Positions 34,919 to 43,689 of a DNA stretch of 64,000 bases are shown in pieces. Positions within the stretch are counted from its first letter, which is position 1. Every line of letters begins with the position of its first letter. The notes beneath the pieces are model-generated. The model was given only the letters and a program-made list of their open reading frames with translations. It did no database searches and was not told the origin of the DNA. This DNA comes from Megasphaera sp. AM44-1BH (GTDB taxonomy: Bacteria > Bacillota > Negativicutes > Veillonellales > Megasphaeraceae): positions 219,142 through 283,141 of the forward strand of contig NZ_QSFA01000002.1 in NCBI RefSeq assembly GCF_003467125.1. Direction: 5' to 3'. Position numbers and translations under genes: made by a program.

Positions 34919-34947
34919 TTGACAAACGATGGGATAACGTGTATAAT
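34919..34947 (+). promoter_or_regulatory. Consensus promoter of the tRNA operon
   Basis: Perfect TTGACA (34919-34924), 17 bases, perfect TATAAT (34942-34947), as expected for stable RNA genes. Confidence 0.85.
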
Positions 34948-34959
34948 GTTTTACGTTGA

Positions 34960-35036
34960 CGGGGCATAGCGCAGTTTGGTAGCGCACCTGGCTTGGGACC
35001 AGGGGGTCGCAGGTTCGAATCCTGCTGCTCCGACCA
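34960..35036 (+). tRNA. tRNA-Pro (UGG)
   Basis: Acceptor arms CGGGGCA / TGCTCCG, anticodon stem CCTGG / CCAGG with loop CTTGGGA (anticodon TGG), T-loop GGTTCGAATCC, and an encoded CCA end. Confidence 0.96.
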
Positions 35037-35043
35037 TCTGCAC

Positions 35044-35117
35044 GCGGGTGTAGCTCAATGGTAGAGCGTCAGCCTTCCAAGCTGGTTACGTGGGTTCGAT
35101 TCCCATCACCCGCTCCA
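35044..35117 (+). tRNA. tRNA-Gly (UCC)
   Basis: Acceptor arms GCGGGTG / CACCCGC, anticodon loop CTTCCAA (anticodon TCC), T-loop GGTTCGATTCC, encoded CCA end. It follows tRNA-Pro by 7 bases. Confidence 0.96.
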
Positions 35118-35135
35118 TTTTTTTACTTTTTTTAT

Positions 35136-35212
35136 GACTCAGTAGCTCAGCTGGATAGAGCAACAGCCTTCTAAGCTGTGGGTCTAGGGTTCGAATCCCT
35201 ACTGGGTCACCA
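35136..35212 (+). tRNA. tRNA-Arg (UCU)
   Basis: Acceptor arms GACTCAG / CTGGGTC, anticodon loop CTTCTAA (anticodon TCT), T-loop GGTTCGAATCC, encoded CCA end. It reads the rare AGA/AGG codons. Confidence 0.96.
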
Positions 35213-35223
35213 ATGACCTGACT

Positions 35224-35253
35224 GCATTCAGACTATTCTGGATGCTTTTTTTT
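35224..35253 (+). terminator. Terminator of the tRNA operon
   Basis: GCATTCAG / CTGGATGC stem (one G-U pair) with a 6-base loop and eight T. Confidence 0.85.
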
Positions 35254-35637
35254 ATGCACGAAACCAGGTAACAGCACACTCTCTTTTATTTTTTAATGTA
35301 TTTTGTATACAATATGCCGAAAAGAAATATATTAACGATAAAATAGATGATTTTTCAGTTATTTTATTCTAGTATGCTAAAAATATATTTACAAAGCTGC
35401 AGATAATGTGCTATAGTAAGTGTGTTATTTCATTTTCTTAATAACAGAGAAAGAATTTCTTCTTTATATTATCCAAAGAATACTTTATACCATCTGTTTT
35501 GAAGAAATTTTCTTATTCTGTTATGGAAAGACATCATATCGCAGCTCTGGAGTTCTCGGTCGGTATGATTCAAGCTTTCAGGTTTTATTATTTTGTGCAG
35601 GCGAGAATTCCAATAATTGCATGAGGGGGCAATGTGT
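35254..35637 (+). other. Long AT-rich leader region before the AGCS transporter
   Basis: No gene is visible. The stretch has a promoter at 35388-35417, so the transcript would carry an untranslated leader of about 210 bases. Within it AATTTCTTC (35454-35462) can pair with GAAGAAATT (35501-35509). I looked for glycine, SAM, lysine and T-box motifs and did not recognise any. Confidence 0.5.
35388..35417 (+). promoter_or_regulatory. Promoter of the AGCS transporter
   Basis: TTTACA (35388-35393), 18 bases, TATAGT (35412-35417), about 220 bases before the start codon. Confidence 0.5.
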
Positions 35638-37101
35638 ATGGAATTTTTTGGTTTGATTGCAAAAGGAATGATGGCTTTTGCTGATTTTATCTGGGGCTGG
35701 CCGCTGCTCATCGGTACGTCCTTTGTAGCTGTCTTCTTATCGGTCCGTCTTGGCTTTTTCCAGTTCGCCTTTTTCGGCCACGTCATGAAGAATACCTTTG
35801 GTAAAATCTTTGATAAGGGATCCGGTGATGGCAACATTAATCCGTTCAAGGCAGCTTGTACGGCTCTGGCATCGACACTGGGTGTTGGCAACATCGCCGG
35901 CGTTTCCGTCGCTATCGCAACGGGCGGTCCCGGTGCTGTCTTCTGGATGTGGTTTATTGCTATGCTGGGCCTGATTGTTAAGTTCTCGGAAGTTACCCTG
36001 GGTCTGGCCTATCGTGAAAAAGACCCTGTAAGCGGCGTCTGGCACGGTGGTTTCCCCTGGTATGTCAAGAACGGCCTTGGTAAGAACTGGCGCTGGCTAT
36101 CCGTCATCTGGGCTATCGTCATGGCGGCAGGCATGATGTTTGCTCCGTCTATCCAGGCAGCAGAAATCTCCAATGCCATTAATACAGCCTTTGCTGTCAA
36201 TCCGTATGTCGTTGGCATTACCGTTGCCGTCCTTATGGCAGCCGTTCTTCTGGGTGGTCTCAAGAGTATTTCCAATTTCGCCAATCTCGTCGTTCCATTC
36301 ATGGCGGTTATCTACATCATCGGCGCTATTTTCGTCATGATTGTCAATGCCAGCATGATTCCTCAGGCATTTGCCCTGATTTTTGAAGATGCTTTTACCG
36401 GCACGGCTGCTACAGGCGGCTTTGCTGGCAGCACGGTTATGCTGGCTGTCCGCTGGGGCCTGGCCCGTGGCATTTATTCCAACGAAGCCGGTACCGGTAC
36501 GGCACCGCTGGCTCATTCCTCGGCATCGGTCAATCATCCGGTCAAACAGGGCCTGTGGGGGATTTTTGAAGTATTCTTCGATACCATCGTCGTCTGCACC
36601 ATGACGGCTATGGTCGTCATGACATCGGGCCTCTGGAACACGGGTATTTCCGGCGCCGCTCTTACGACGGCCGGTTTCTCCACGGCTTTTGGCAGTGTGG
36701 CTGCCGGTGCCGTATTCGTCTCGGTCATCATTACGTTCTTTGCTTTTACGACATGCGTCGTCAATGTTTATTACGGTGGTATCTGCCTCAATTCACTAGG
36801 TTTGGAAGGCGTCTGGATCAAGATTTATTACGCTGTCGGCTGTGCCTGGGCCATTGTCGGAGCCATTGGCGCTGCCAAGACACTGTGGTCTTCCTTCGAC
36901 TTCTTCTATGGTACGTGCGTCGTCTGCAACCTTATTGTCGTATTCCTTCTGAGCGGCAAAGTCAAGATTCTCGTAGACGATTACAAACAGCGCCTCAAAG
37001 ATGGAAAATGGGACGAATCGGCTGCTGACTGCGTAGCCCGTCTCGGTATCTGGCGCGATGAAGTCACTCTGAATATGGAAAAAGAAGCAAAAAATAAATA
37101 A
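35638..37101 (+). CDS. Amino acid:sodium symporter, AGCS (DAACS-like alanine/glycine) family
   Basis: The 487-residue membrane protein has about ten to eleven helices and the AGCS signatures ALASTLGVGNIAGVSVAIA near residue 84, GAVFWMWFIAMLG after it, and GIYSNEAGTGTAPLAHSSA near 282. It imports alanine or glycine with sodium. Start at the ATG at 35638, 8 bases after GAGGGGG; an ATG two codons upstream is too close to that site. Single-gene unit with a long leader and a strong bidirectional terminator. The sodium gradient could be supplied by the decarboxylase encoded at 48.8 kb. Confidence 0.94.
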   Translation: MEFFGLIAKGMMAFADFIWGWPLLIGTSFVAVFLSVRLGFFQFAFFGHVMKNTFGKIFDKGSGDGNINPFKAACTALASTLGVGNIAGVSVAIATGGPGAVFWMWFIAMLGLIVKFSEVTLGLAYREKDPVSGVWHGGFPWYVKNGLGKNWRWLSVIWAIVMAAGMMFAPSIQAAEISNAINTAFAVNPYVVGITVAVLMAAVLLGGLKSISNFANLVVPFMAVIYIIGAIFVMIVNASMIPQAFALIFEDAFTGTAATGGFAGSTVMLAVRWGLARGIYSNEAGTGTAPLAHSSASVNHPVKQGLWGIFEVFFDTIVVCTMTAMVVMTSGLWNTGISGAALTTAGFSTAFGSVAAGAVFVSVIITFFAFTTCVVNVYYGGICLNSLGLEGVWIKIYYAVGCAWAIVGAIGAAKTLWSSFDFFYGTCVVCNLIVVFLLSGKVKILVDDYKQRLKDGKWDESAADCVARLGIWRDEVTLNMEKEAKNK

Positions 37102-37112
37102 TGGATATATGG

Positions 37113-37150
37113 AACGCCCTGCATGACACATACTTCATGCAGGGCGTTTT
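37113..37150. terminator. Bidirectional terminator after the AGCS gene
   Basis: A perfect 14-base stem AACGCCCTGCATGA and its complement, with an 8-base loop, between convergent reading frames. Confidence 0.88.
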
Positions 37151-37163
37151 ACATTGTAAGAAC

Positions 37164-37754
37164 TTAAGATTGTTTGCTGGCATAACGTTGTTCCAATTCT
37201 TTTTTTGCAATTTTTCCCGTGGCCAGGCGGGGCATTTCGTCTATTTCATAATAGATACGGGGAACTTTAAACAAGGCCAGGTTCTGTTGGAGATATTTTT
37301 TCAGAGCCCGCTTATCGACGGCAGCGCCCGGTTCTACCGTATAATAGCAGCAGCCGACATGCCCCCGGAGCTTGTCCGGAACGCCGATGACGGCAGCCTC
37401 TCTGATATGAGGGTATTCGTAGAGCAGTTCTTCGATTTCCCGGGGATAAATGTTTTCTCCCATGCTGATAATCATTTCTTTCAGGCGGTCTACGATGCGC
37501 AGATATCCGTCGCTGTCCCTGACGGCTATATCACCGGTATGGAGCCAGCCGCCGGCCAGCGTCCGGGCCGTTTCTTCCGGCCGGTGCCAGTAGCCCTGCA
37601 TGACGTTTCCGCCGCGGACCAGGAGCTGTCCTTTGCAGCCATCGGATACGTCACTACCATTTTCATCTACGAGACGCGTCGTGATGCCAGGCAGTTCGAC
37701 ACCGATGGTGCCGCTTTTTACACGGTCCGGGGGATAACGCAGTATTTTTTTCAT
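37164..37754 (-). pseudogene. C-terminal remnant of an AMP-forming acyl-CoA synthetase
   Basis: The 196-codon frame holds only the end of an acyl-CoA ligase: GTIGVELPGITTRLVD, then GWLHTGDIAVRDSDGYLRIV and KEMIISMGENIYPREIEELL, and the C-terminal catalytic lysine segment ATGKIAKKEL. Full enzymes are about 500-550 residues; the N-terminal two thirds with the ATP-binding P-loop are absent. There is no ribosome site before the ATG, and upstream lies the pyrK promoter region instead of more coding sequence. I read it as a decayed gene left by a deletion. A free C-terminal domain with a new role is less likely. Confidence 0.8.
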
Positions 37755-37849
37755 ACAAGACAGTTACTATTTTTTTCCATCTTTTTTGCATCTATGGTAA
37801 AATAGGGAAAGGAGAAATCCAGGGAAACTTTTTGTAGGAGGCATTGCTT

Positions 37850-38605
37850 ATGAACTATCTGGAGCAGGCTGAAATAGTAAAGAATGAAGCGATTATCCCT
37901 GCCGTATGGCAGATGAAATTCCATGCACCACAGATTGCCCGGAATGCGCGGCCGGGGCAGTTTGTCAACGTACACTATGATGGCGGTACGACGTTTTTGC
38001 GCCGTCCTTTCGGCATCGTCGATGCATCTTCACAGGGGACGGTTACCATCATCTACCGCATCGTCGGTACGGGAACGCAGGAACTGGCCAGGCTGCATCC
38101 CGGCGATATATTGAACGTGGAAGGCCCTCTGGGGAATGGCGTATTCACGACGAGTCCGGGCAGGGCATTGCTGGCTGGCGGTGGCGTCGGGCTGGCACCG
38201 CTTATTTTCCTGGCAAAAAAACTGGATCATCCGGTAGTTCTCGTGGCTGGAAAAACCGCGGCAGAAACGTTCTGGACACGGTTTTTTGAACCCTATGCCG
38301 AGGATATCTATGTGACGACCGATGATGGGTCCCGGGGCATACAGGGATTTGCTGTACAGGCTCTGCCTGCGATTTTTAAAGACCATTCCATAGACCGCAT
38401 TTCCGTCTGCGGGCCGACGGTGATGATGAAAACCATAGCAGAGGCTGCGGCAAAGGCGGATATTTCCTGTGAAGTATCTATGGAAAAACGCATGGCCTGC
38501 GGTATCGGCGTCTGTCTCGGCTGTACCTTTGCCAGCAAAATCGATGGCAGGCGGCATAAGGTGTGTGCAGACGGACCGGTATTCCCGGCGAAGGAGGTAT
38601 TTTGA
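37850..38605 (+). CDS. pyrK: Dihydroorotate dehydrogenase B electron transfer subunit
   Basis: The 251-residue protein has an FAD/NAD ferredoxin-reductase fold (PFGIVD near residue 46, GGVGLAPL near 108) and a C-terminal [2Fe-2S] cluster with Cys217, Cys222, Cys225 and Cys239 (CGIGVCLGC then VC). It passes electrons from PyrD to NAD+. I start at the ATG at 37850, after TAGGAGG, rather than a TTG two codons earlier. Its stop overlaps pyrD by one base (TGATG). No other pyrimidine genes are adjacent. Confidence 0.95.
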   Translation: MNYLEQAEIVKNEAIIPAVWQMKFHAPQIARNARPGQFVNVHYDGGTTFLRRPFGIVDASSQGTVTIIYRIVGTGTQELARLHPGDILNVEGPLGNGVFTTSPGRALLAGGGVGLAPLIFLAKKLDHPVVLVAGKTAAETFWTRFFEPYAEDIYVTTDDGSRGIQGFAVQALPAIFKDHSIDRISVCGPTVMMKTIAEAAAKADISCEVSMEKRMACGIGVCLGCTFASKIDGRRHKVCADGPVFPAKEVF

Positions 38606-39519
38606 TGAGTACAAATCGATTGGCCGTAACATTCGCCGGCATCCCTATGAAAACGCCTGTCATGGGAGCTTCGGGAACCTTTGGATTCGGCGTGGAATAC
38701 AGTGATTTCCTCGACCTCAGTGAAATTGGCGCTGTCATTTCCAAGGGAATCACACCACTGCCGAGAGCAGGAAATCCCGGCGTACGGGTTGCAGAAACCC
38801 CATCGGGCATGCTCAATTGTATCGGTCTGGAAAATCCCGGACTGGATGTATTTAAACGCGATATTCTTCCTAAAACGAGGCATATGGGAGCGCCTCTTAT
38901 CGTCAATATTTCTGCCGGTTCAGCTGAAGAATACGGCAGGCTGGCCGAAGCACTCGATGTCGATGGCGTAGCCGGGCTGGAAGTCAATATTTCCTGTCCC
39001 AATGTCAAAGAAGGCGGCATCGTATTCGGAACGGATCCCAGGGCAGCGGCGGCCGTAACGGAACAGGTCAGAACGCATACGAAAAAGCCGGTCATCGTGA
39101 AATTATCACCGAACGTGACGGATATTACGGTCATGGCCAAATCCGTAGAAGCAGCCGGTGCCGATGCCGTATCTCTCATCAATACGCTGACGGGTATGGC
39201 TATCGATATTCATTCACGACGCCCCCTGCTGGGGAATATTACAGGCGGCCTTTCCGGTCCGGCCGTCAAGCCCATCGCCCTGCGCATGGTATGGCAGACG
39301 GCGAAGGCCGTGCAGATTCCAATTCTTGGTCTGGGTGGCATTGCCTGCTGGCAGGACGCCATCGAATTTATGCTGGCCGGAGCCAGCGCTGTTGCCGTAG
39401 GAGCGTACAATTTTGTCAATCCCCGGGCGGTACAGGAAATCGCAGAGGGGATGGCTCAGTATTGCGAAGAAGAAGGTATCAGACATATTACCGATATTGT
39501 AGGGGCCCTTACGGTCTGA
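38605..39519 (+). CDS. pyrD: Dihydroorotate dehydrogenase B, catalytic subunit
   Basis: The 304-residue flavoprotein oxidises dihydroorotate to orotate in pyrimidine synthesis. It is class 1B: the active-site Cys lies in VNISCPNVKEGG near residue 130, and the FMN/substrate segments GFGVEYSDF, LENPGLDVF, SLINTLTGMAID and GLGGIACWQDAIEFM are present. Translationally coupled to pyrK, with which it forms a heterotetramer. AAGGAGG lies inside the end of pyrK. Confidence 0.96.
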   Translation: MSTNRLAVTFAGIPMKTPVMGASGTFGFGVEYSDFLDLSEIGAVISKGITPLPRAGNPGVRVAETPSGMLNCIGLENPGLDVFKRDILPKTRHMGAPLIVNISAGSAEEYGRLAEALDVDGVAGLEVNISCPNVKEGGIVFGTDPRAAAAVTEQVRTHTKKPVIVKLSPNVTDITVMAKSVEAAGADAVSLINTLTGMAIDIHSRRPLLGNITGGLSGPAVKPIALRMVWQTAKAVQIPILGLGGIACWQDAIEFMLAGASAVAVGAYNFVNPRAVQEIAEGMAQYCEEEGIRHITDIVGALTV

Positions 39520-39569
39520 GACAGGCCATCAGCGAAACCCTGTGATATACGGAAGGGGAGAAGATAATT

Positions 39570-41117
39570 ATGAGTATGGAATCATCCAATCAGGAAGTAT
39601 GGATTGGTGTCGATGTAGGAACGACGGGAGTGCGGGCCATTGCTTATACGGAAGACGGGACGAATGTGTGTTCGTCGGAAGCCTTTTATCCGCTCCTGAC
39701 GCCTCACCCGGACTGGGCCGAAGAAAGCCCGCTCCAGATATATGAATCGGTAGAAGAAGTCATCAGCAAAACGGCAGCCCAGCTCCGCTATAAGAATAAA
39801 GAACTGGCAGGGATTGCCCTGAGTACGGTCATGCACAGCTTTGCCGGGCTCGATGAACATCTGGAACCGCTCATGGACATGCAGACCTGGGCAGATAGCC
39901 GCAGTGCCGATATTGTCCGCGATATGAAAAAAGACCCGGCACTGTGCCAGTCGTTTTATGAACGGACGGGCTGCCCCATCCATGCTTGCTATCCACTGGC
40001 CAAGGTACTCTGGCTCAAACGCCATCAGCCGGATCTGTTCCGTCAGATGAAATACGTCGGCTCTATCAAGGATTATATTTTTTACCACATGACTGGCCAA
40101 TGGGTCATCGATAAATCGACGGCCAGCACCAGTGGTATGTATAACGAACGGACACTCCGGTGGGATGATGAAATCCTTTCTTATGCCGGCATTGACAAGT
40201 CCTATATGCCACCTGTCGTTTCCACGACGTACATGCACGCCCTGGCTCCCAAAGCCGCCGAAGCCATGCATCTGCCGGAAGGTCTTCCCGTCGTCATCGG
40301 TGCCACCGATGGCGTCCTGGTCAACGTCGGCATTGGTGCCGTCCAGCCGGGTCAGCTCAGTGCGACCATCGGCACCAGCGGTGCATTGCGCATGTTGACC
40401 AGACAGCCGAAGACAGATCCGCAGATGCGCACCTGGTGTTATAATCTGACCGATGATATGTGGGTTGCCGGTGGTGCCATCAATAACGGCGGCATGATTC
40501 TGCGCTGGGTACGCGACAAAATCTGCCATTACGGCGGAAGTAAACTGGAAGACCTGGATATCGACCCCTATGACCTCATGACCATGAAGGCCGAACACGT
40601 CGATGCCGGCGCCGACGGTCTTATCTGCCTGCCTTGTTTTACAGGGGAACGGGCACCCTACTGGAATTCGGAACTGCGGGGTATGTTCTTTGGCTTTTCC
40701 CTCAATCATAGCCGTTCCCACATCATCCGGGCCGTCATGGAAGGTATCTGTTACAGCTTGAACAGTGTCATGCTGGCCCTCCGGGAGTTCGGCGATATCC
40801 GCGATATCCGGGTCAGTGGCAGCTTTACCAAGTCCCGCCTCTGGCTGCAGATTCTGTCGGACGTGCTCAACGAAAAACTGACTCTTCCCGACAATAGCGA
40901 AGGTGCGGCGTTTGGCGCGGCGACACTGGGATTTATTGCTAGCGGCAGATTAGACAGCATTGCCGATACGGCCCATCTGGTCCATGCGAAAAAAGTGTAT
41001 ACACCGATAGCAGAAAACGTGGCAACATACCAGGAACTGTACAGTATCTTTGCCCGGCTGTATCTGAAGCTGCAGGATGAATTTGCAGAAATCACGGAGT
41101 ACCAGAAAAAAATCTGA
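39570..41117 (+). CDS. gntK: Gluconokinase, FGGY family
   Basis: The 515-residue sugar kinase begins with the ATPase motif IGVDVGTTGVRAIA near residue 12 and has the FGGY signature segments VIGATDGVLVNVG, TIGTSGALR and a C-terminal RVSGSFTKSRLWLQILSDVL stretch. I call gluconate as substrate mainly because gnd follows 36 bases later: gluconokinase plus Gnd turns gluconate into ribulose 5-phosphate. Xylulose or related sugars are the alternative for this family. GGGGAG precedes the ATG. Confidence 0.85.
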   Translation: MSMESSNQEVWIGVDVGTTGVRAIAYTEDGTNVCSSEAFYPLLTPHPDWAEESPLQIYESVEEVISKTAAQLRYKNKELAGIALSTVMHSFAGLDEHLEPLMDMQTWADSRSADIVRDMKKDPALCQSFYERTGCPIHACYPLAKVLWLKRHQPDLFRQMKYVGSIKDYIFYHMTGQWVIDKSTASTSGMYNERTLRWDDEILSYAGIDKSYMPPVVSTTYMHALAPKAAEAMHLPEGLPVVIGATDGVLVNVGIGAVQPGQLSATIGTSGALRMLTRQPKTDPQMRTWCYNLTDDMWVAGGAINNGGMILRWVRDKICHYGGSKLEDLDIDPYDLMTMKAEHVDAGADGLICLPCFTGERAPYWNSELRGMFFGFSLNHSRSHIIRAVMEGICYSLNSVMLALREFGDIRDIRVSGSFTKSRLWLQILSDVLNEKLTLPDNSEGAAFGAATLGFIASGRLDSIADTAHLVHAKKVYTPIAENVATYQELYSIFARLYLKLQDEFAEITEYQKKI

Positions 41118-41153
41118 CGGGAACAAAGTCAGTGGTAAAGGAGCGAATACATA

Positions 41154-42566
41154 ATGGATTTACATGATATCGGCGTTGTTGGAATGGCTGTCATGGGCAG
41201 CAATCTGGCCCTCAATATGGCAGATCATGGATTTACGGTCAGCGTCTATAACTATACACCGGATCTGACGGAAAAATTTGTCAAAGAACGGCCCCACGAT
41301 CATATTACCGCCTATTACGGCCTGCAGGATTTCGTATCGTCCCTCAAACGGCCCCGTAAAATCATGTTTATGATCATGGCAGGAAAGCCCGTAGACAGCA
41401 TGATTGACCAGCTCATCCCTCTCCTCGACCAGGGGGATATCCTCATCGATGGGGGCAATTCTTATTTTGGGGATACGCGCCGCCGCTATGAATACTGCCA
41501 CAAGCAGGGTATCCATTTCTATGGCATGGGCATATCGGGCGGAGAAACCGGTGCCCGTCGCGGCCCGTCCATCATGCCCGGCGGCAATAAAGACACGTAT
41601 CCGGAAATCCAGCCCATTTATGAAGCCATTGCAGCCAAGGCCAGTGATGGCAAGCCCTGCTGCACCTATATCGGCAGCGACGGTGCCGGCCACTATGTCA
41701 AAATGGTCCATAATGGCATCGAATATGCGGACATGCAGCTCATTGCCGAGTCGTACCTGCTGCTGAAAAACGTTGGCGGCTATACGAACAGAGAAATCGC
41801 CGATATTTTCCATCAGTGGAATCAGGGGGAACTGCACAGTTTCCTCATCGGCATCGCCGCCGATATTTTTGCTGAAGATGACGAAACGGGCGGACAGGTC
41901 ATCGATAAAATCGTCGATGCGGCAGGACAGAAGGGCACAGGACGCTGGACTAGCATCGAAGCGCTGAAACAGGGCGTCGATATTTCTATGATTACCGCCG
42001 CCTGCAATGCCCGTGTCATGTCCAACCTGCCTCAGCGGCACATGGCAGAAACGGTCATTTCCGGACCGGAACATAAGCCTGTCAAAGGAGAAAAATTCAT
42101 CGGAGCCGTACGGCGCAGCCTGTATACGGGAAAAATCGTGGCCTACGCCCAGGGATTTTCTCTTTATCGCAGCGCATCGGAAACGTACCACTGGAATCTC
42201 GACTACGGCCGTATCGCATCTATTTTCCGGGCCGGCTGCATCATTCAGGCTGAATTCCTCAATAAAATCACCGAAGCCTATGAAAAAAATCGGGATCTGG
42301 AAAACCTGATATTCGACCAGTTCTTCCTGGAGAAGATCAATGCCAATGAAGAAAGTCTGCGCCAGATTGTATGCCTGGCTGTACAGGAAGGCATTCCCAT
42401 CCCGGCTTTTGCCAATGCTATGGAATACCTCGACGCCTACCGCAGTCCCCGCGTCGGAGCCAACCTGATACAGGCTCTGCGTGATTACTTCGGGGCACAC
42501 ACCTATCAGCGCACCGACCGGGAAGGCACATTCCATCATCAGTGGCACGAACATTATAAAAAATAA
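41154..42566 (+). CDS. gnd: 6-phosphogluconate dehydrogenase, decarboxylating
   Basis: The 470-residue enzyme converts 6-phosphogluconate to ribulose 5-phosphate, CO2 and NADPH. It has the nucleotide motif IGVVGMAVMGSNLALNMADH near residue 6, MGISGGETGARRGPSIMPGG near 126 and the catalytic-lysine region GHYVKMVHNGIEYADMQ near 180. Normal Gnd motif begins GLAVMG; here GMAVMG. Length is that of the long class. AAAGGAGCG precedes the ATG. Ends at a strong terminator. Confidence 0.96.
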   Translation: MDLHDIGVVGMAVMGSNLALNMADHGFTVSVYNYTPDLTEKFVKERPHDHITAYYGLQDFVSSLKRPRKIMFMIMAGKPVDSMIDQLIPLLDQGDILIDGGNSYFGDTRRRYEYCHKQGIHFYGMGISGGETGARRGPSIMPGGNKDTYPEIQPIYEAIAAKASDGKPCCTYIGSDGAGHYVKMVHNGIEYADMQLIAESYLLLKNVGGYTNREIADIFHQWNQGELHSFLIGIAADIFAEDDETGGQVIDKIVDAAGQKGTGRWTSIEALKQGVDISMITAACNARVMSNLPQRHMAETVISGPEHKPVKGEKFIGAVRRSLYTGKIVAYAQGFSLYRSASETYHWNLDYGRIASIFRAGCIIQAEFLNKITEAYEKNRDLENLIFDQFFLEKINANEESLRQIVCLAVQEGIPIPAFANAMEYLDAYRSPRVGANLIQALRDYFGAHTYQRTDREGTFHHQWHEHYKK

Positions 42567-42581
42567 TATTCAGTCTGTCAG

Positions 42582-42617
42582 TCCCTCAGGAGTATGGCCT
42601 GTCCTGAGGGATTTTTT
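42582..42617 (+). terminator. Terminator of the gntK-gnd operon
   Basis: Perfect 10-base stem TCCCTCAGGA / TCCTGAGGGA, 10-base loop, then TTTTTT. Confidence 0.88.
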
Positions 42618-42659
42618 ACGTACAAAAACGTTATATGTTACAGATTGTTTATGATTTTA

Positions 42660-42687
42660 GCGACAATATATGTCGTAATTTTATGAT
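42660..42687 (+). promoter_or_regulatory. Probable promoter and operator of the WYL regulator
   Basis: A dyad CGACA-ATATA-TGTCG (42661-42675) covers a -35-like GCGACA, with TATGAT 16 bases later (42682-42687). The overlap suggests repression, perhaps by the WYL protein itself. Confidence 0.4.
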
Positions 42688-42711
42688 ACTATAGGGACGA
42701 AAGGAGATTGT

Positions 42712-43689
42712 ATGGATAAAGCTGAACGGATACTTCTCGTATTCTGCCGTTTATTGAAACACGAATGGCTGAATAAGACGAGTCTGGCATTGGAATTTAA
42801 TACGACAGAGCGGACCATTGAACGGGACATGCAATCTATCCGTGCTGTCCTTTCCGAAGCCCGCAGTCCGGCCGTGCTGCTCTGGGACCGTCAGAAAGGG
42901 TCCTATATCCTGAGCCACTATCAGCATCGCCCGTTGCAGAGCATGGAGGCGCTGACCATCCTGAAAATCCTGCTCGGGAGCCGGGCACTGCGTCTCGATG
43001 AAATGGAAGGGCTGGTACAGGCTCTGTGCGGATTGCTGTCGCCCCGGGATGAGACGGAATTTTCCCAGCTGCTGGAAGAAGAACTGGACGGCTACCATGA
43101 ACCGGCCCATCACCAGGCCATCATAAAGACCCAGTGGGACCTGCAGCAATGCATCCGGGATCACAGGAAAATCCGCCTTCATTACAGCCGCGGCGACGAC
43201 ATGCGGACGTCTCATGTCGTGTTTCCCCTGTCGGTCGTCGTTTCCGATGGATATTTTTATCTTATCGCCGTTGTAGAAGGGACGGCTCATACGGGACCGG
43301 CATTTTTCCGACTCGACCGCATCCGTTCCTTCGATGTTATTCACGGGGGAAGTCATTTGCCGGAGGAAGACGCGTTTTCTCTCCGCCGCCTGCGCTCGAC
43401 GACGCCCTTTATGTTCGGCGGAAAACCTGTACGCCTGACCCTGCGCTGTAAGAACAGCGCGGTAGAAGCTTTGTTCGATAAAATCCCCGCCCACACGGTG
43501 CTTTCCTGGGAGGAAGATACCGTGCTGGTGGAAGTGACCGTGAGCATCTCCGGCTTTTTCCGCTGGCTCCTCATGCAGGGCGATGCCATCGTCATCATCG
43601 GGCCGGAACCGTTACGGCAGGCCTTTATCCAGACGTTGCAGCGAATACAAAACGCGTATACAGATATTAAGGAGGATTGCCCGAAATGA
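42712..43689 (+). CDS. HTH-WYL transcriptional regulator
   Basis: The 325-residue protein has an N-terminal winged helix (KAERILLVFCRLLKHEW, then FNTTERTIERDMQSIRAVL) and a central WYL domain (residues about 140-210, IRDHRKIRLHYSRGDD and FPLSVVVSDGYFYLIAVVE) followed by a WCX-like C-terminal part. WYL domains bind small ligands or nucleic acid and often control defence or stress genes. Its stop overlaps the AAA ATPase start (ATGA), so it is the first gene of a five-gene run. The canonical WYL letters are altered here, with YFYLIA at the core. Confidence 0.85.
   Translation: MDKAERILLVFCRLLKHEWLNKTSLALEFNTTERTIERDMQSIRAVLSEARSPAVLLWDRQKGSYILSHYQHRPLQSMEALTILKILLGSRALRLDEMEGLVQALCGLLSPRDETEFSQLLEEELDGYHEPAHHQAIIKTQWDLQQCIRDHRKIRLHYSRGDDMRTSHVVFPLSVVVSDGYFYLIAVVEGTAHTGPAFFRLDRIRSFDVIHGGSHLPEEDAFSLRRLRSTTPFMFGGKPVRLTLRCKNSAVEALFDKIPAHTVLSWEEDTVLVEVTVSISGFFRWLLMQGDAIVIIGPEPLRQAFIQTLQRIQNAYTDIKEDCPK

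Noticed and set aside
35254..35637. Glycine riboswitch or T-box upstream of the AGCS transporter
   Set aside because: None of the conserved aptamer or T-box stretches could be found; only weak AT-rich pairing is seen.
41160..42554. 464-codon minus-strand open frame opposite gnd
   Set aside because: It lies entirely within gnd and mirrors its codon bias; the sense protein is unmistakable.
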